Source: Epiperipatus broadwayi
Lineage: Eukaryota > Onychophora > Udeonychophora > Euonychophora > Peripatidae
Direction of reading: 5' to 3'
Assembly: GCA_028023455.1 (NCBI GenBank)
Contig: JAQFVV010006231.1
Coordinates: forward strand, 9,004,036-9,068,035
DNA length: 64,000 nucleotides
In this document: one piece after another, positions 36,101 through 51,100 of the stretch
Numbering within the stretch: position 1 is the first letter of the stretch
How the letters are laid out: each line of letters starts with the position of its first letter
Position numbers and translations under genes: made by a program
The notes under the pieces: generated by a model
The model's input: the letters and a program-made list of their open reading frames with translations, nothing else
Told to the model about the DNA's origin: nothing
Databases searched by the model: none

Positions 36101-39100
36101 CATAAGTATTAATATTTTCTTTTTATATAATAAGCAATACACAAATATATTTTATACCAGATCAGGAGTAAGGAACCTCCAACCCTTGAAAAATTTCAAT
36201 ATGACCCCTGGACATTTTCAAAAATTAATATTAAATGACCTTGTATAAAACTTGTGTTTAAACAAACGCATAGTTCAAATCTTAAATTAAGAGCTAAGTA
36301 AAATAAAATATTTATCTTTGTCAATTATACCTGTATTCATTATTATTACTTTTGATGTAAAATTTATTGCTATGACTTATATTTTAAATATAGTATCATT
36401 TAAGATATAAAAATTTTATGAATTTATTCATTCACTAGATTATCAATCATGTTATTATATAATGAGATGCTTTCATATTTGGATGTCATTTAAATGTATT
36501 AAAAAGATTTAACCTTATAAAAAATGATTAATTATATAGATGAGAAACTTTTTCATTAATATTAATTTAGCTTCCAAATGCAGACTATGCCCTAAAATTA
36601 CTTGTTTTTTTAATAAATATATGTACATTATAAATATCTGTGCTTAAGTACTTTCCTCAGAAAAGCTATTAACGAATGTGTATTTACTGAAGCTTAGTGC
36701 TTTCAAGAGCAAAGTATGTCCTCATATTCATAGCATTGAGATTTGCATGATTGGGTTCATATATGTATATATCAAAACATTGTTACCCTGTTTGATGGAC
36801 AGTATTATAACATAATTGATGGCTGCCCAGTGGGATTACCTCTAGCATTTGCCTTAATAACGTTGAAAACCAGGTCCTACCTAAATACATAGACTATCTA
36901 TTTTTATGCTGCCCAGAGTCTCTAATCAACAAAATTAAAACAAATTTCGAGGCTAAATCCGCTTTATCCTGGAAAATCAAATGGGAAGACCAGCAAATGT
37001 GATTAAAATATCTTAATATCCAGGTCCAGACTGATAATTTCCAGTTAAATTACAAAATGCATATATAAAAACCTATTATAGAAATAGGAGGTTACACACC
37101 TAATAAATCCATCTTTCTCACTTCTTACAAATATGCTGGTTTGTCATTGTTTCTTTACAGAAACCATCACTTAATGTAGGTATGAAGTCGCTCATAAAGC
37201 CAAACCAAGCAATATCTAGACGAACTAAGCAGGATAAACTTCAAATATGTAGATCTCAAAAGGAGGATCAAATAATTTTACAACAAAATAAAAACAAACC
37301 CACTCGATGACAAACCTTGGATACTGCTCCCATATATACCACTATATGTAGCCAAAAATTTTAATTTGCTCACAAATACATCAAATAAATTAACATATTC
37401 CTCCCACAATAAACAGACTAATAAATAATTCTAAGGACAGACTCCATAATGATCAAACGCCATACACCATATATAAAATTGCATGCCCTTAAGCAAGATG
37501 TAGCACTATCTACTATGTTGAATCACGTACATGCCTCTCCATAAGGATTTCTCAACACAAATATCTATATAAAAGAAAAAAGAGCCACAAACAATCCTGA
37601 ACATAAGTCTTATCTTTCTCAATCATCAAAACGCAATGAGCCATATATTTGAGCCCATAGCCACCAACTCTAATGCAATGAATAGGAAGGAATCCTGCTT
37701 CCCCTATCGAAGAACTGGGCAATATAATTTACATATATTTAAATAAATTTACTGCCTATATATATATATGCACCCAATCACACAAATCTCAATACTGTGA
37801 ATATGAGGATGTACTTTGCTTTCGAAAAGGCTGAGCTTCAGTAAATATACATTTGTTAATAGCTTTTCTTAGGCTATTGCTTAAGCGCAGATATTTATAA
37901 ATTACAGTGGTATAAGAAAAGTTTGTTACATTTTAAATTAAATATATGTATAGTATAATATTAATACCTATCATATATTTCTTATATTACATGTTGATAT
38001 ATAAAAGTAAATATATTGTATTTATGTTCCAATTTCACATCAACTAAATAAATTTGACTCCATTCATTGTATTGATTTTTTTTTTCCCAGTACCAATTAA
38101 TAATGCTGTTTTTATTTAAAGTTTGGATGTATAAGTATGTACGTACTGCTTAATAGAATACAGTTACTAATATTTTAATAAAGGCTAAATTTTAAATTGT
38201 TTGTAAAGTAAATAGTGAGAATAAAAAGCTATCTTGTAAATAAAAATAAATGGAAATTACATATAAGTCAAAAATAAATTTGAAATTATTAACATTTCAT
38301 TAAATCCATAATAAATTTATAATTCATTAATTAAGATCAATTCCTAAAAATTGTCATTTTTGGTTTCTACTATTTGCAAAACTCCAATGTGAATTTCTCT
38401 CTATTTTTATCATCACAAAATTTTGAGTTATTTTACTTACAAAATTCCACCGCATACTTGAAACACATGAATAAAAATATCTAAAATGATTCACCCAAAC
38501 CAGCTTTCTCTAGTTAGCTCAGATCACAATCTCTGAATATGTTTTCAGAATTTGTTTAGCATTTATCATTATCAAATTATTGTAAGTGCCAAGTTTCTTG
38601 CACTCACACATTTGTTGTAAATGGTTTCAAATATGCGAGTGCAAGAAATTTGTGCATATATTAAACTGTATTAATCAAATTATCTAAAGATCCTTTTGTA
38701 ATGGATCTAACTTGTCCATATATCATAAGAGAGGTGAAATATATATCAGATACAATTCTTAACTTTTTCACATACGCAAATGATTACATTTTTAAACTAT
38801 ACATGTCCATATATAAATTTTTTATCTATGGATTTTATTTTGTTATATTTTATATACATAAATGATTGTTAAAAATTTATTATTTTTTATAATCAAAAAA
38901 AATAATAATAGTAAATATTTTTTATGATATGTCTAAATAATGCTTTTAAATTGTTTAAATAAAGATTTCAGATTATTTGGAGCAATTTTCATAAATACAT
39001 ACACTTTTCAATAGTTATTACTGTTAATTTTATTAACATTTAATGAAATATTGAATTTTTATTTTAAATTTTATATTTGTTTTTTTAGTGTTTGTGGAAA

Positions 39101-42100
39101 ATTGTTCGGATGTTACAGAATATTATCAATGAATTGAATCTCGATCGAATTTTAAACGATTTACATTTATTCCTGAAAACATTTCCTTCTTACACATGGA
39201 AAGAAAGACCAAGTGACGTTCCTTTACGAACTATAAAAACCATAATTCATTCTCTTGCCAAACTTCAGGGAAATAAGGTAAACTTGAAAGATATGGAAAA
39301 ATATGTATACTGCATAAGGGTAGATATGTGCCAGTGAATAAAATACATTTGTTTTTAAAGAATTATATGATTCATTTTTTTTAGTATTCAGTGATGCAGT
39401 TATACAATTTATAAATATCAAAAACATATATTAAAATATTTATTTTAGTTAATTTTATTTTTGCATATAAATAATTGAATAAGTTTTGTGCAACTGGTTC
39501 CACTTTTATTCATATAAAATAAATTATCATAACACAATATCTGATGTCTTTTGTCTTAAAATTTTGACCCTATGAATTAAACCAAATGATTGACAATGGA
39601 GAATATATTATATTAGGTAAATTATTAGAGAAGATTAATGCCAATAAATTATAAATCATTTGCATAATGTCAGTCAAAAGTTAAGTCTGAAGTAAAGATG
39701 GAACAAAAGTTTTAGAATTAAACATTTAAATTGATACTGTTCCATTAAATACTTATTTAAAGAGCTGCATTTAATAAGGGAGATAGAACAGAAAATTTTA
39801 GGATTGATAATTAAATAATAATTCAAAATGTTGACATCAATAACATAATAGGTTGAATTACATGTAACAGAAATGAATGAGAGATAGAATTCCTAGGAAC
39901 ATCAACATTTATGGAAAATATAATAAATAAAACAATATTTATCAGAACTCATCTATATCAGTGTTTATGAACTTGTCCTCCATTTTCAAGAAGTCATCAG
40001 AATTCAGTGAATGATTCATTTTAATGGCAGTTTGTTCAGACAGAAGATAACCATGTCCAGTTATCTTGCAAGTTTTGGATTACCTTTTAATCTTATCCCT
40101 AAGCATATTTGAAAACTTATAAAAAAGTTATGGTAATTTAATGTGTAAAAAATTGTGTATATTAGTAAAAAAAATAATAATAATAATTTCCTTCATGCAA
40201 AGCATGATTACCTTCTGGTTTGGCTCAATAGCATTACTTGTTTAATCTTGAAAACAAAAATAATAATTGTGGATAAAATTTCAGTTATATGAATGTAATT
40301 TGTACTTTCATAAAAATGAATAAATTGAACTTAAAACACTCTTTGCTCTTTTTTTTTTTTTTATCAATTACATAAAAGTTAGTTTGAATACTAAATATTA
40401 TATAATATTGATTATTCACAATTTCTTATGGAGGACAGTTTTCAGAAGAATTAAGTATAGAGTAATTAATGGAGTATGGAGATGAAAGGCATGCTCAAAA
40501 TAAATTTTACAGTTTCAGTATTAAAGATAAATATATCGCTAATTTAAATCTCCATTATTAATTGTGTGGACTTATTTGACTATGAGAGTAGTATTCATTG
40601 CATTAAAGAAAATGGAAGTCTAAGTAATAAAAGTTAACAATTATAAAATTGTACTGCCTGTTTTTTTTGAACAAACTGTTTTTAAAACCGTTAAACTATA
40701 ATTTCTATAAGTCAGACTTGTTCATTATACCCAGTATTGATGGTCTTGTATTAATTTGGATTAGTTGAGTGGGTGGAGAAGACAGTATCATATCATAATT
40801 ATGTTTTTATGGAAGGATTCTACACTATGACTTTTAAAAAAAAAAAAAAGTGAAAGTACACCAAAATTACATAAATTATTCATGTGCCAATATATGGCAC
40901 GTCTAAAGCCAAAGATTATTTGAAACAATTACATCAATTAAGATAATATTAAGTAGAAACTCCAGCAAGTTCCTATTTAATGTTGCTTGAAATCTTTAAA
41001 CTATTGTTTTTATCAATCATCCATAAAGAGACACTGATTTCAATTATATTAATCTATGAAATATGTCAGATTAATGAATAATATAGAAAATTGGCTGCAG
41101 AAGTTATAGTAATCTTAAGCATAATTGATAGGTAAACAATAAGATAAATTTATGATGTCCTTAAAGCGGATATTTTACTAATTAGTTAATTTCAAATTTT
41201 TGTAATTGTGAAACTTGAAATAAACTAAGTAGTGTACCATTTATATATATATATGGTACAAGAGTGTTGGCATAGCGCAATATTTAAAAGCTAATAAAAT
41301 GTAGAAATAGTTCAATAAATACTATTTAATTTTTTTTTTTTTACGTAATTCATATTTTTAGATATACGTACCATTAAAGTTAAAATTGAGGGGAATAGAA
41401 ATGCATACAGATTATTTATCCAAATAAATAAAAGAAAGATATTCCAAATGCAAATAATTACTATCAGAGTAATATCCTTCTAATGATAATATAAATAACA
41501 ATTCGTGTCAATTGTTAAAACAGAGTTTAATATAAATATAAAAAAAACAAATAATATTTCCAAGCGCTTTCAACTCTTACGAGTCCTTATCAAGGCAGTG
41601 TAAACAATTCTATTTTCTCCTAGGTGATGAATTTAACATTTCATTGTATTGGCCAGGAACAACTAATCGGAAAGCCGGTTAATTTTGAATTCATAGCACA
41701 AGATGAATTTTGTATAATATATGATTCTTTAATCTTGCGTTTTTTATCATGTGTTTCATTCATTAATATTGTAAAATTCTTTGGACTACATATATGGCCT
41801 GTATTATTTTGGTGAACATACAAAGCTGAATAAACTGTATCATCTTCTCTTATTCTATTATAAGTATATTTATGTTGTTGAAGGCGATATTTAATATTTG
41901 TTTTGGTTTCTCCAACATATATTGCACTACAATTTATTTGTGGGCATCTAATAGAGTATACAACACTGCTTTTATCCTCCTTATTTATTATTTCCTTAGA
42001 ATTATTAACCTATTAAGGTTAAGTGGAGTTCTCCATGCTAATCGAAAATCTTGACTTAAAACTTTTATTATATTTTTATTAATATTGGGAATAAAAGCTA

Positions 42101-45100
42101 ATGACATCCATGGTTTATTATTCATATTTATATGGTCACTATTATGACGGTTTTTATAATGCTTCAATACAGTAGATAATAGCATTTGTTTATTATAACC
42201 CACTTGTATTAAATCTTGCAAATAACATTTTATATTATCTTTCATAAACATTTCATTTGAACATAGTCGTTGATTACGTGTTAAAAAAGCTCTAAAACCA
42301 GCTAATTTGTGTACTAAAGGAACATTAGATGTTGGATGAATGTAACCTCTATTATCTATATGTTTTACAACCATTTTATATACTAATTTACCATCTACCC
42401 TTGATATTTGCAAATCTAGGTATTTAATACTAGAATTGTCTTCTCTTTCTATTGTCCAAACTAAACCATCTTGGTTCTGCAAACTATCAAAAATTTGCTT
42501 TATAATGTCTGGTAGCCCATATATCAAAATATCATCCACATACCTACAATATAATGTGTTCTCATTTCTTACTAATATGGGATGCACAATTCGCTGTTCT
42601 ATATTATCTACAAACAAATTACTTAATAATCCACTTACAGCCAAACCCATTGGCCATCCTTTTTCCATTCTATATAAGTTACTACCATGTGCTGCAACAA
42701 TATCATTGCTTATCCAAATTAAAACATCTATAATGAAAGATATTTTATCCTGTGGCATTTCTTTAGCCTACAATTTATCTCTCAAAATTGTAATAGATGC
42801 AGATCGATCCACTGATCCATATAATTCCACCACATCCAATGAAACAAACTCATACTCCTTAATTATAGCTGTTTTATTAAGTATAGTAACACAATCAAAT
42901 GACGATTTTAAGGTATATTTTCCAAACCCAACAAAATCTAAAATCCATTTAACTAAAATTTTTGCTAGCTTTTGATAATATGCCCTTGTAAAATCCATCA
43001 TTAATCTTAAAGGAGCATTAAGCTTATGTGTTTTTACATTCGCAAACATTTGCGGAATAAAAGTTGCTGATGGATAAACTTCCCTATATTCTTTATTAGT
43101 AAGAAACATTTTATCACGTGCTCTTAAAATCTTTGAAACAAACTTATCTTTCATAGCCCTTATATTATAATTTTTAATTCTAATAAAATTCAATTTCTCT
43201 ATTTATTGTTTAAGTTTAATTTCATATGTATCTTTATCCATTAATACAAATCTATGTGATTTATCTTCCTTAGAACAAATCAGCTGGTTATTATTTAAAA
43301 ATAATTTAACATCTTTCAAAGCCTGCTGTTTACTATAATTCAATTTATTAGATAATGCATTAATTTTCGGAGAAATAACTTTAATAACATTTTCTTTAGT
43401 AATAATACCGTCGTATGCTGCTTCCACATCTGCAATTACTTCAGCCTTTGCATTTTTCCACGAACTATATACATATTTAGGCCCAAGTGATAAAATTTTA
43501 CTTATGTTATCCGGAATTTCATATTTAGATAAATTAACTACTTGTTGATTATTATTTCACAATTTAATATGCTTTTGCTTATATAATAAAAACTCAAATT
43601 TCTTTGAATACTTAGACTGCATATCTTTTTTAAATTTATTAAACCAAAATTCTGTATATAACAGTAATGAATAAAACTGTTGTAGTATTTTCTCTTTCTT
43701 TATTATCGAAAAAAGTTCTTTTCTGCTATCCTTCAATAAAAAATGAACTAAAGTTCTTTGTATTATATTCGTGGCATTAATTCTATTACGTATACTATAA
43801 TTAATTTTAATTTTACAAGAATTTGGAATAATATTAAACTCACAGCATCTCTTAAAGAAAATAAAACGTTCATTAGCTACAATACACTTTCTTCGCAAAT
43901 ATATTGCTTCTTTAAACTTCCAATCACGTTCCATTGTAAATATATAAATAAATAATACTTCTGTATATAATATAAAAATAATATAAATAACAATTCGTAT
44001 CAATTGTTAATACAGAGTTTAATATAAATAAATAAAAAAAACAAACAAATAATATTTCCAAGCGCTTTCAACTCTTACGAATCCTTATCAAGGCAGTGTA
44101 AACAATTCTATTTCCTCCTAGGTGATGAATCTAACATTTCATTGTATTGGCCAGGAACAACTAATTGGAAAGCTGGTTAATTTTGAATTCATAGCACAAG
44201 ATGAATTTTGTATAATATATGATGTTTTAATCTTGTGTTTTTTATCATGTGTTTCATTCATTAATATTGTAAAATCCTTTGGACCACATATATGGCCTGT
44301 ATTATTTTGGTGAACATAAAAAGCTGAATAAACTGTATCATCTTCTCTTGCTCTATTATAAGTATATTTATGTTGTTGAAGGCGATATTTAATATTTGTT
44401 TTGGTTTCTCCAACATATATTACACTACAATTTATTTATGAAAGATAAGTTTGTTTCAAAGATTTTAAGAGCACGTGGTAAAATGTTTCTTACTAATAAA
44501 GAATATAGGGAAGTTTATCCATCAGCAACTTTTATTCCGCAAATGGTTGCGAATGTAAAAACACATAAGCTTAATGCTCCTTTAAGATTAATGATGGATT
44601 TTACAAGGGCATATTATCAAAAGCTAGCAAAAATTTTAGTTAAGTGGATTTTAGATTTTGTTCGGTTTGGAAAATATACCTTAAAATCATCATTTGATTG
44701 TGTTACTATACTTAATAAAACAGCTATAATTAAGGAGTACGAGTTTGTTTCATTGGATGTGGTGGAATTATATGGATCAGTGGATCGATATGCATTTATT
44801 ACAATTTTGAGAGATAAATTGTGTGCTAAAGAAATGCCACAGGATAAAATATCTTTCATTATAGATGTTTTAATTTGGATAAGCAATGATATTGTTGCAG
44901 CACATGGTAGTAACTTATATAGAATGGAAAAAGGATGGCCAATGGATTTGGCTGTAAATGGATTATTAAGTAATTTGTTTGTAGATAATATAGAACAGCG
45001 AATTGTGCATCCCATAATAGTAAGAAATGAGAACACATATTGTAGATATGTGGATGATGTTTTGATATATGGCCTACCAGACATTATAAAGCAAATTTTT

Positions 45101-48100
45101 GATAGTTTGCAGAACCAAGATGGTTTAGTTTGGACAATAGATAGAGAAGACAATACTAGTATTAAATACCTAGATTTGCAAATATCAGGGGTAGATGGTA
45201 AATTAGTATATAAAATGGTTGTAAAACAAATAGATAATAGAGGTTACATTCATTCAACATCTAATGTTCCTTTAGTACACAAATTAGCTGGTTTTAGAGC
45301 TTTTTTAACATGTAATCAACGACTGTGTTCAAATGAAATGTTTATGAAAGATAATATAAAATGTTATATGCAAGATTTAATACAAGTGGGTTATAATAAA
45401 CAAATGCTATTATCTACTGTATTGAAGCATTATAAACAACGTCATAATAGTGACCATATAAATATGAATAATAAACCATGGATATCATTAGCTTTTATTC
45501 CCAATATTAATAAAAATATAATAAAAGTTTTAAGTCAAGATTTTCGATTAGCATGGTTTGACTCCACCTAACTTTAATAGGTTAATAAATAATTCTAAGG
45601 AAATAATAAATAAGGAGGATAAAAGCAGTGTTGTATATTCTATTAGATGCCCACAAATAAATTGTAGTGCAATATATGTTGGAGAAACCAAAACAAATAT
45701 TAGATATCACCTTCAACAGCATAAATATACTTATAATAGAGCAAGAGAAGATAATACAGTTTATTCAGCTTTTTATGTTCACCAAAATAATACAGGCCAT
45801 ATATGTAGTCCAAAGGATTTTACAATATTAATGAATGAAACACATGATAAAAAACGCAAGATTAAAGAATCATATATTATACAAAATTCATCTTGTGCTA
45901 TGAATTCAAAATTAACCAGCTTTCCGATTAGTTGTTCCTGGCCAATACAATGAAATGTTAGATTCATCACTTAGGAGAAAATAGAATTGTTTACACTGCC
46001 TTGATAAGGACTCGTAAGAATTGAAAGTGCTTGGAAATATTATTTGTTTGTTTTTTTATTTATTTATATTATTTTTTTATATTATATACAGAAGTATTAT
46101 TTATTTATTCTTCTAATGCTAATTAAAGATAGCACCTGTTTTATCTGCCAGTCTGACTGTGCAAATGTTATATCCGCAAGTATAACTGTGCAGTCAGCAA
46201 ATAACTATGTTCAATTCCCACGATGTTCTCTTGCAACAAATGCTCTGCTGCAGATGCTCTCCAACGAATGGGCTGCAACGAATGCCCTGAATACACTCTG
46301 TATTCTCTGCAACGGATGCTCTCCAAGCGAATGCTCTGCCACAGATGCTCTCCAACGAATGGTCTGCAACGAGTCTATTTCTACAGTTCGCTAAAGTTCA
46401 ATTCCCACGATGTTCTTTCAGGCTGGCTGCTACAAAAACGGTTCACAATGGGCATACCTTCGCCCCAGTCCAGTTTAGCTGTACACGAACGCTTCATAGT
46501 AAGCACTGCAACTGACCTTAAGCTCCTTACAGCTTACGTCTCTGCAACAGTCTACTTCACTTAAAAACCACTGGAAACTCTAACTCTTTATTCAGCTGTT
46601 ATCTAGACCGTTTCCTCAGGCTGTGGTCTCCTTCAGCTATACCCGTGAACTACATTTCCACTGGGCACTAGAATTGAACAGTAACTCTACTGTAGATGCA
46701 CTCAATACTGTCCGCTACTCCAATACTGCGTGACTGCTCTCTACTACTCTCTATATTACACTGCGTAGTTGTTACCCAGTCTTCTTATCGCTTTCTGATA
46801 ACTGCAACAATCAATCAATATACCGTCCAATAAGGTAACGTATCTAGAAATATTTGCAATCAGCAAATATTTCTTGGAATTGCGGATCGCCATTATGTCA
46901 ATGCCTTAATTAAATTCCACAGTTATCAGCGCGCGATCTAAAAACAACCTCTCGAATACATTCTAGTTTTTCCGGAGTGCACAAACATGTCTGCCATTTT
47001 TACAAAACACTACAGCACCGAAAGAATTTATAAAAAAGCAAAAAAGAGAACTTAGTAGCTAAATGGAAAAAAGAATGTACAAAACTTATCTTCTGATAAC
47101 AAAACAAAAGTTTAAAAAAATATATGTGCAGAGAAATTAAAAACCGGTGGAAGGTATAAAAAGAAATAACTTCGAGCAGGGTCGTCTTTTTTTTTTGGCT
47201 GGCTGTTCTCTGTGAGTCCTGGATAGAGAAATTGCATATGCAGACCCTTTCTTCCAAAAAAGCTTTAGGGTCTAGCCTAAAACGGACCGGGAACGTGAAA
47301 ATATCAACAGAAGAAATCCCAAGAAATACATGTTCATATCCTAACTTGAGCCTGATTCAATGTTTGTAAACTAAACTATATATAAGCTTATAATACTGAT
47401 AGAGACATTCGCTGTTTTATTATTCAAAGACCTTTCATTTGCAGCTGTTTGGAGAATTGAAATATGAACTGTTTGAATTATATAATTAATGTTATCTGGA
47501 TGAATATGTGTATGTTCTTACCAATTTATTAATCATTTAAATATTTTAATTTGTCTTAATAAAATATTTACCTTTAATATCCAGTTTTTCATTATATTTT
47601 CTTAATTTTAATTTATTAGACTATTTTAAAGCTGTAAGAAATGTATAAATTATCTATGCCAATATGCTCATTTAATATACAAACGCTGGGGAAAATTCGT
47701 CAAAATGTTACTTACTACAAAAATTTGATATGTAATGCTACGAGAGTTAGTGGGTCTACAGATCCCGGCACCCTCTTAAACAAATTAAAACTAACTCTGC
47801 CAGCAATTTGAATTTTAATAAATATTAGGTGAGTTAATCAGGAAATATATAACTATGTTCTTGAAACATCCAAACTCGTACAACGAACGGAATATTTTTT
47901 TTAAATAGTTTGATTAACTAGCACTTTATAGTGCGTAAAATAAGACCTAATCTACCAGGAAATGGTACATCAGATTACTCTAAAATATCTAAATTACAGT
48001 AATAATGTATTTTATATGCATTAAAAAGTGGTTAAATTAATAACTTGATATTAAAGTAATTATATAGACATAGAAGAAATGGAAGTCAGCGTGCAGATAT

Positions 48101-51100
48101 ATGTATAATGTGAATTGTTCTATTAAGTTTGACTAGATATAAATTAATGTTAATAAATAATTGACTTAGTCACATGTAATGCAAACTACTAATCCAAATA
48201 TGGGAATGTAAACCTGAGAATAATCATTAGTCAGCAAAATTTAATGAATTGCCACAATTATCATCATTAGCGGTCATTTATACATAAATTTGGTCATAGT
48301 AACTTCAAAAAAAAATTAGAAATATAATGAAAAACAAATTACTGTGTAAAATTAAAGGTTTAAAATGTGGTTGCATTAACACATAATGGTGACCGATAAC
48401 ATGAAAAATTAATGATAGCCAGGTCTTGTGCTATTTTGATTGATTGAAGACTAGGTAAAAGAAAATGGATAAATAATTTTATATTAAGTAGTTGCTATAC
48501 TATAGTTATAATTAAAGAGGATTTAAACAGGCTTTCAACTACCCATTCTATCTTAAATAATTTCAATATACTTGTATTTAAATATTTTACTATAGTTAAT
48601 GGGTTTTATGTTGATTTTTAAACAGTCACATTTTTATGTGTTGATTCTGAAATAAAGTCAATTTTTTTAAATAAAATAAAAAATTAAATACAACCTACTT
48701 ATTTTTTTTTTTTTTACTAATTAAAGTTTTTTTGTTATTGTTGTTTTAGATTTTGAGCCATTTATCATGTATAGATAATCTTCAAGATTCAGAAATTGAA
48801 CCATATTTACAAAAAGTCTTAAAAAAATCCAGTATTAGTGATGAACAAAATAATAATGCTGAAAATATTTTAGAGACAAAGTCTATGTGCAAAGAAGTAA
48901 GTGATACATTTATATCCTTAAATAATGAAGCTCATTATTAATATTTTTGCTGGGGACTAGCTTTATTCGAAACTGTAATCAAATTCACTTAATTCCAAAT
49001 TTTGAAGAAAGGCTAATCCCTGGCTGGAATATATGTATATTTTATCAGAATTTATATGATAATGTGATGGTGTAAAATATTTCTTATATATTTATGTGAT
49101 GTGCAGTTTGTTCTCTTTTTCAGAAATCAGTACGATTATAATTTTCATATAAAAAAAAATAAGAAATTAACAACTTCTATCTTTATTTTTCTAGTAATCT
49201 TTTTATTGTTGTTCTAAATTTTTGTTTTTAATTTCATTGTTAAAATTATTAAATTATAAATTAAAAAAAAACTTAATATTTCCTCGTTTTTACATAAAAT
49301 TTTGGAATTAATTTTTATATATACTACTATCTCATTTATTTTTATATTCACTATTTATCTTTAAATTGTTGTATTAATTTATTTTGCATTCTATTGTTTT
49401 TTTTTTTTTTAAACATTTGCAAATATTAAAAGCTGCAGTAATTATTCTTTTCTATAAAATCTTTCATAATGTATGTCAAATCTGTTTTCTGTAAATTGCT
49501 AGGAAAATATATTTAATTTGATCTTTTTTCTCTCCTTTTGTTAATAAAGGTTTTCATTGCTTTTCTTGGAAAAAATGAAAATAAATAAAGCGTTGGATCA
49601 ATTAAAATAAACAAAATAAAAGATTTAGATTGAAGCATTTATTATAACATCTCCTTTTAATGGAAATGTGTGTTTGTTTTTTTGCCATTGGTATAATATC
49701 ATGATTGTTTAAGCCAAATGTGTTAACACAAAATTAGGATTTTCGTAATTTTTTTAAAAATCGTTTCCAACTATGAATTGTACAAATAATTTACAATCAA
49801 TTGGATCTAAGTTAGTAAAAATTGCTGGTGACCTTGGAATCATAAGTGATAAAATTTCTCTCTCTAAGTAATGATTTTATTTAATACCAGTGACATTTAT
49901 AATTGATTGTAGCCATAAATTGTATATAAGTTGGAAAAAATTATTTTATTTTCAACCATACCATTAAGTGATGAATTCTTTTTATAACAAATACTAATAG
50001 TAATATCTAGAATTGTAGAAAGGCTGAAAAAAAGTCTAAAAATTTAGAAACTGAAAAAAAAAAAAAAAGTGGTAGCAGTGATTTTCTAAAAGATAGTTAC
50101 CATGTAGATGTCAATAAAGACAAACTGATTAATATTAAGAATTGATTGACCATGTTCGAAAAGAACAATGGGTTATTCTTTTTGAAATAATTTAGATTAA
50201 TAATGTATGCTAATGGAATGTTTATTCTTATAGTTAGAATGAAGACTTTAGGAAGTTGTTTTGCAATTTGGGTAGAAAAATTTTAATAGTCGGTGAAGAG
50301 TAATGATGACATTGGTGGTTCTTGTGTAATGCCTACTATTATGATTTTAAATTAAAGGAAGTATGAAATTCTTATTTGACTAAGAATGATTCTTGATATA
50401 GTTAATTGTAAGCATATGTCATGTTGGTTATCTGCTAATAATAATAGCTGTTTTGCAAGAAAATACAATTAAATTGTCATTGGGCACCCTGAAAATCCAT
50501 GTAAAAGACCATAGATCTGAACTTTTGAAATGTTTTGGCAAATTTAACTGTTTCATATAATTCTAGTATTGCAAGCAGCATCTGGAATCCTGGCAAGATA
50601 AAATAAGCAAATTGAAATGTAAGATTTGAAGACTATTTGTTTAAAAGTTTTGCGAAATTTATTATATTTTCAATGGCTGACATAAGTCTTATTGAACATG
50701 GAGACTTAATCTTATTGGGTTTTTGTTAAGAGTTGGGACATTAGTACATATTATCAAGAACTTTGAATGAATTGCTGCAGCAACAGTATTGTGCCAAAAT
50801 GTGAGGAAAGATTTATAAAAATGATCGAGAGCGAGATGTTCTCTTAATATATTTTTTGTAATTATTAAATTGAATGTATTATACTACTGCTCTGTGTGGT
50901 TTAGTGTAATCTCTGGAATATAAGATTTTCAGATTGATTCCAATTGCAGCATTTCTGGAATTCAAATTTCTTATGAACTCCTGAGCAATGAAAGTATTCA
51001 ATAATTTTTTTATTATAAAGCTATAGATTTCCAATTTCAGTCACTATTTTTTAAGATTTTTGAATGTATTTCACTTTCTTATACCCCCCTCCCCTTCCCA

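Larger units (their letters stand above)
41486..46109. mobile_element. PLE-2 compound insertion in CKAP5 intron
   Basis: Three pieces of one PLE family are joined: a near full-length - strand copy (about 43976 to 41486), the 3' tail of another - strand copy directly upstream of it (about 44435 to 43977), and a 5'-truncated + strand copy (44436-46109). Tandem terminal sequences (ATATAAATAACAATTCGT at 41490 and 43984) mark the pseudo-LTR join. The whole is bracketed by CTTCTAATG at 41477-41485 and 46110-46118, a candidate target-site duplication. Confidence 0.85.

Noticed and set aside
38590-38652. miR-25/92 family member
   Set aside because: The arm contains TTGCACTC, but the bases before it (TTTC) do not give the ATTGCAC seed.
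42436-42975. 179-codon + strand frame
   Set aside because: It is a shadow of the PLE-2 RT; the same shadow recurs opposite copy C at 44617-45153.
46044-46564. Cys/Ser/Asn-rich frames as a secreted peptide gene
   Set aside because: They arise from an internally duplicated GC-richer repeat, overlap each other in two frames, and lack a start context.
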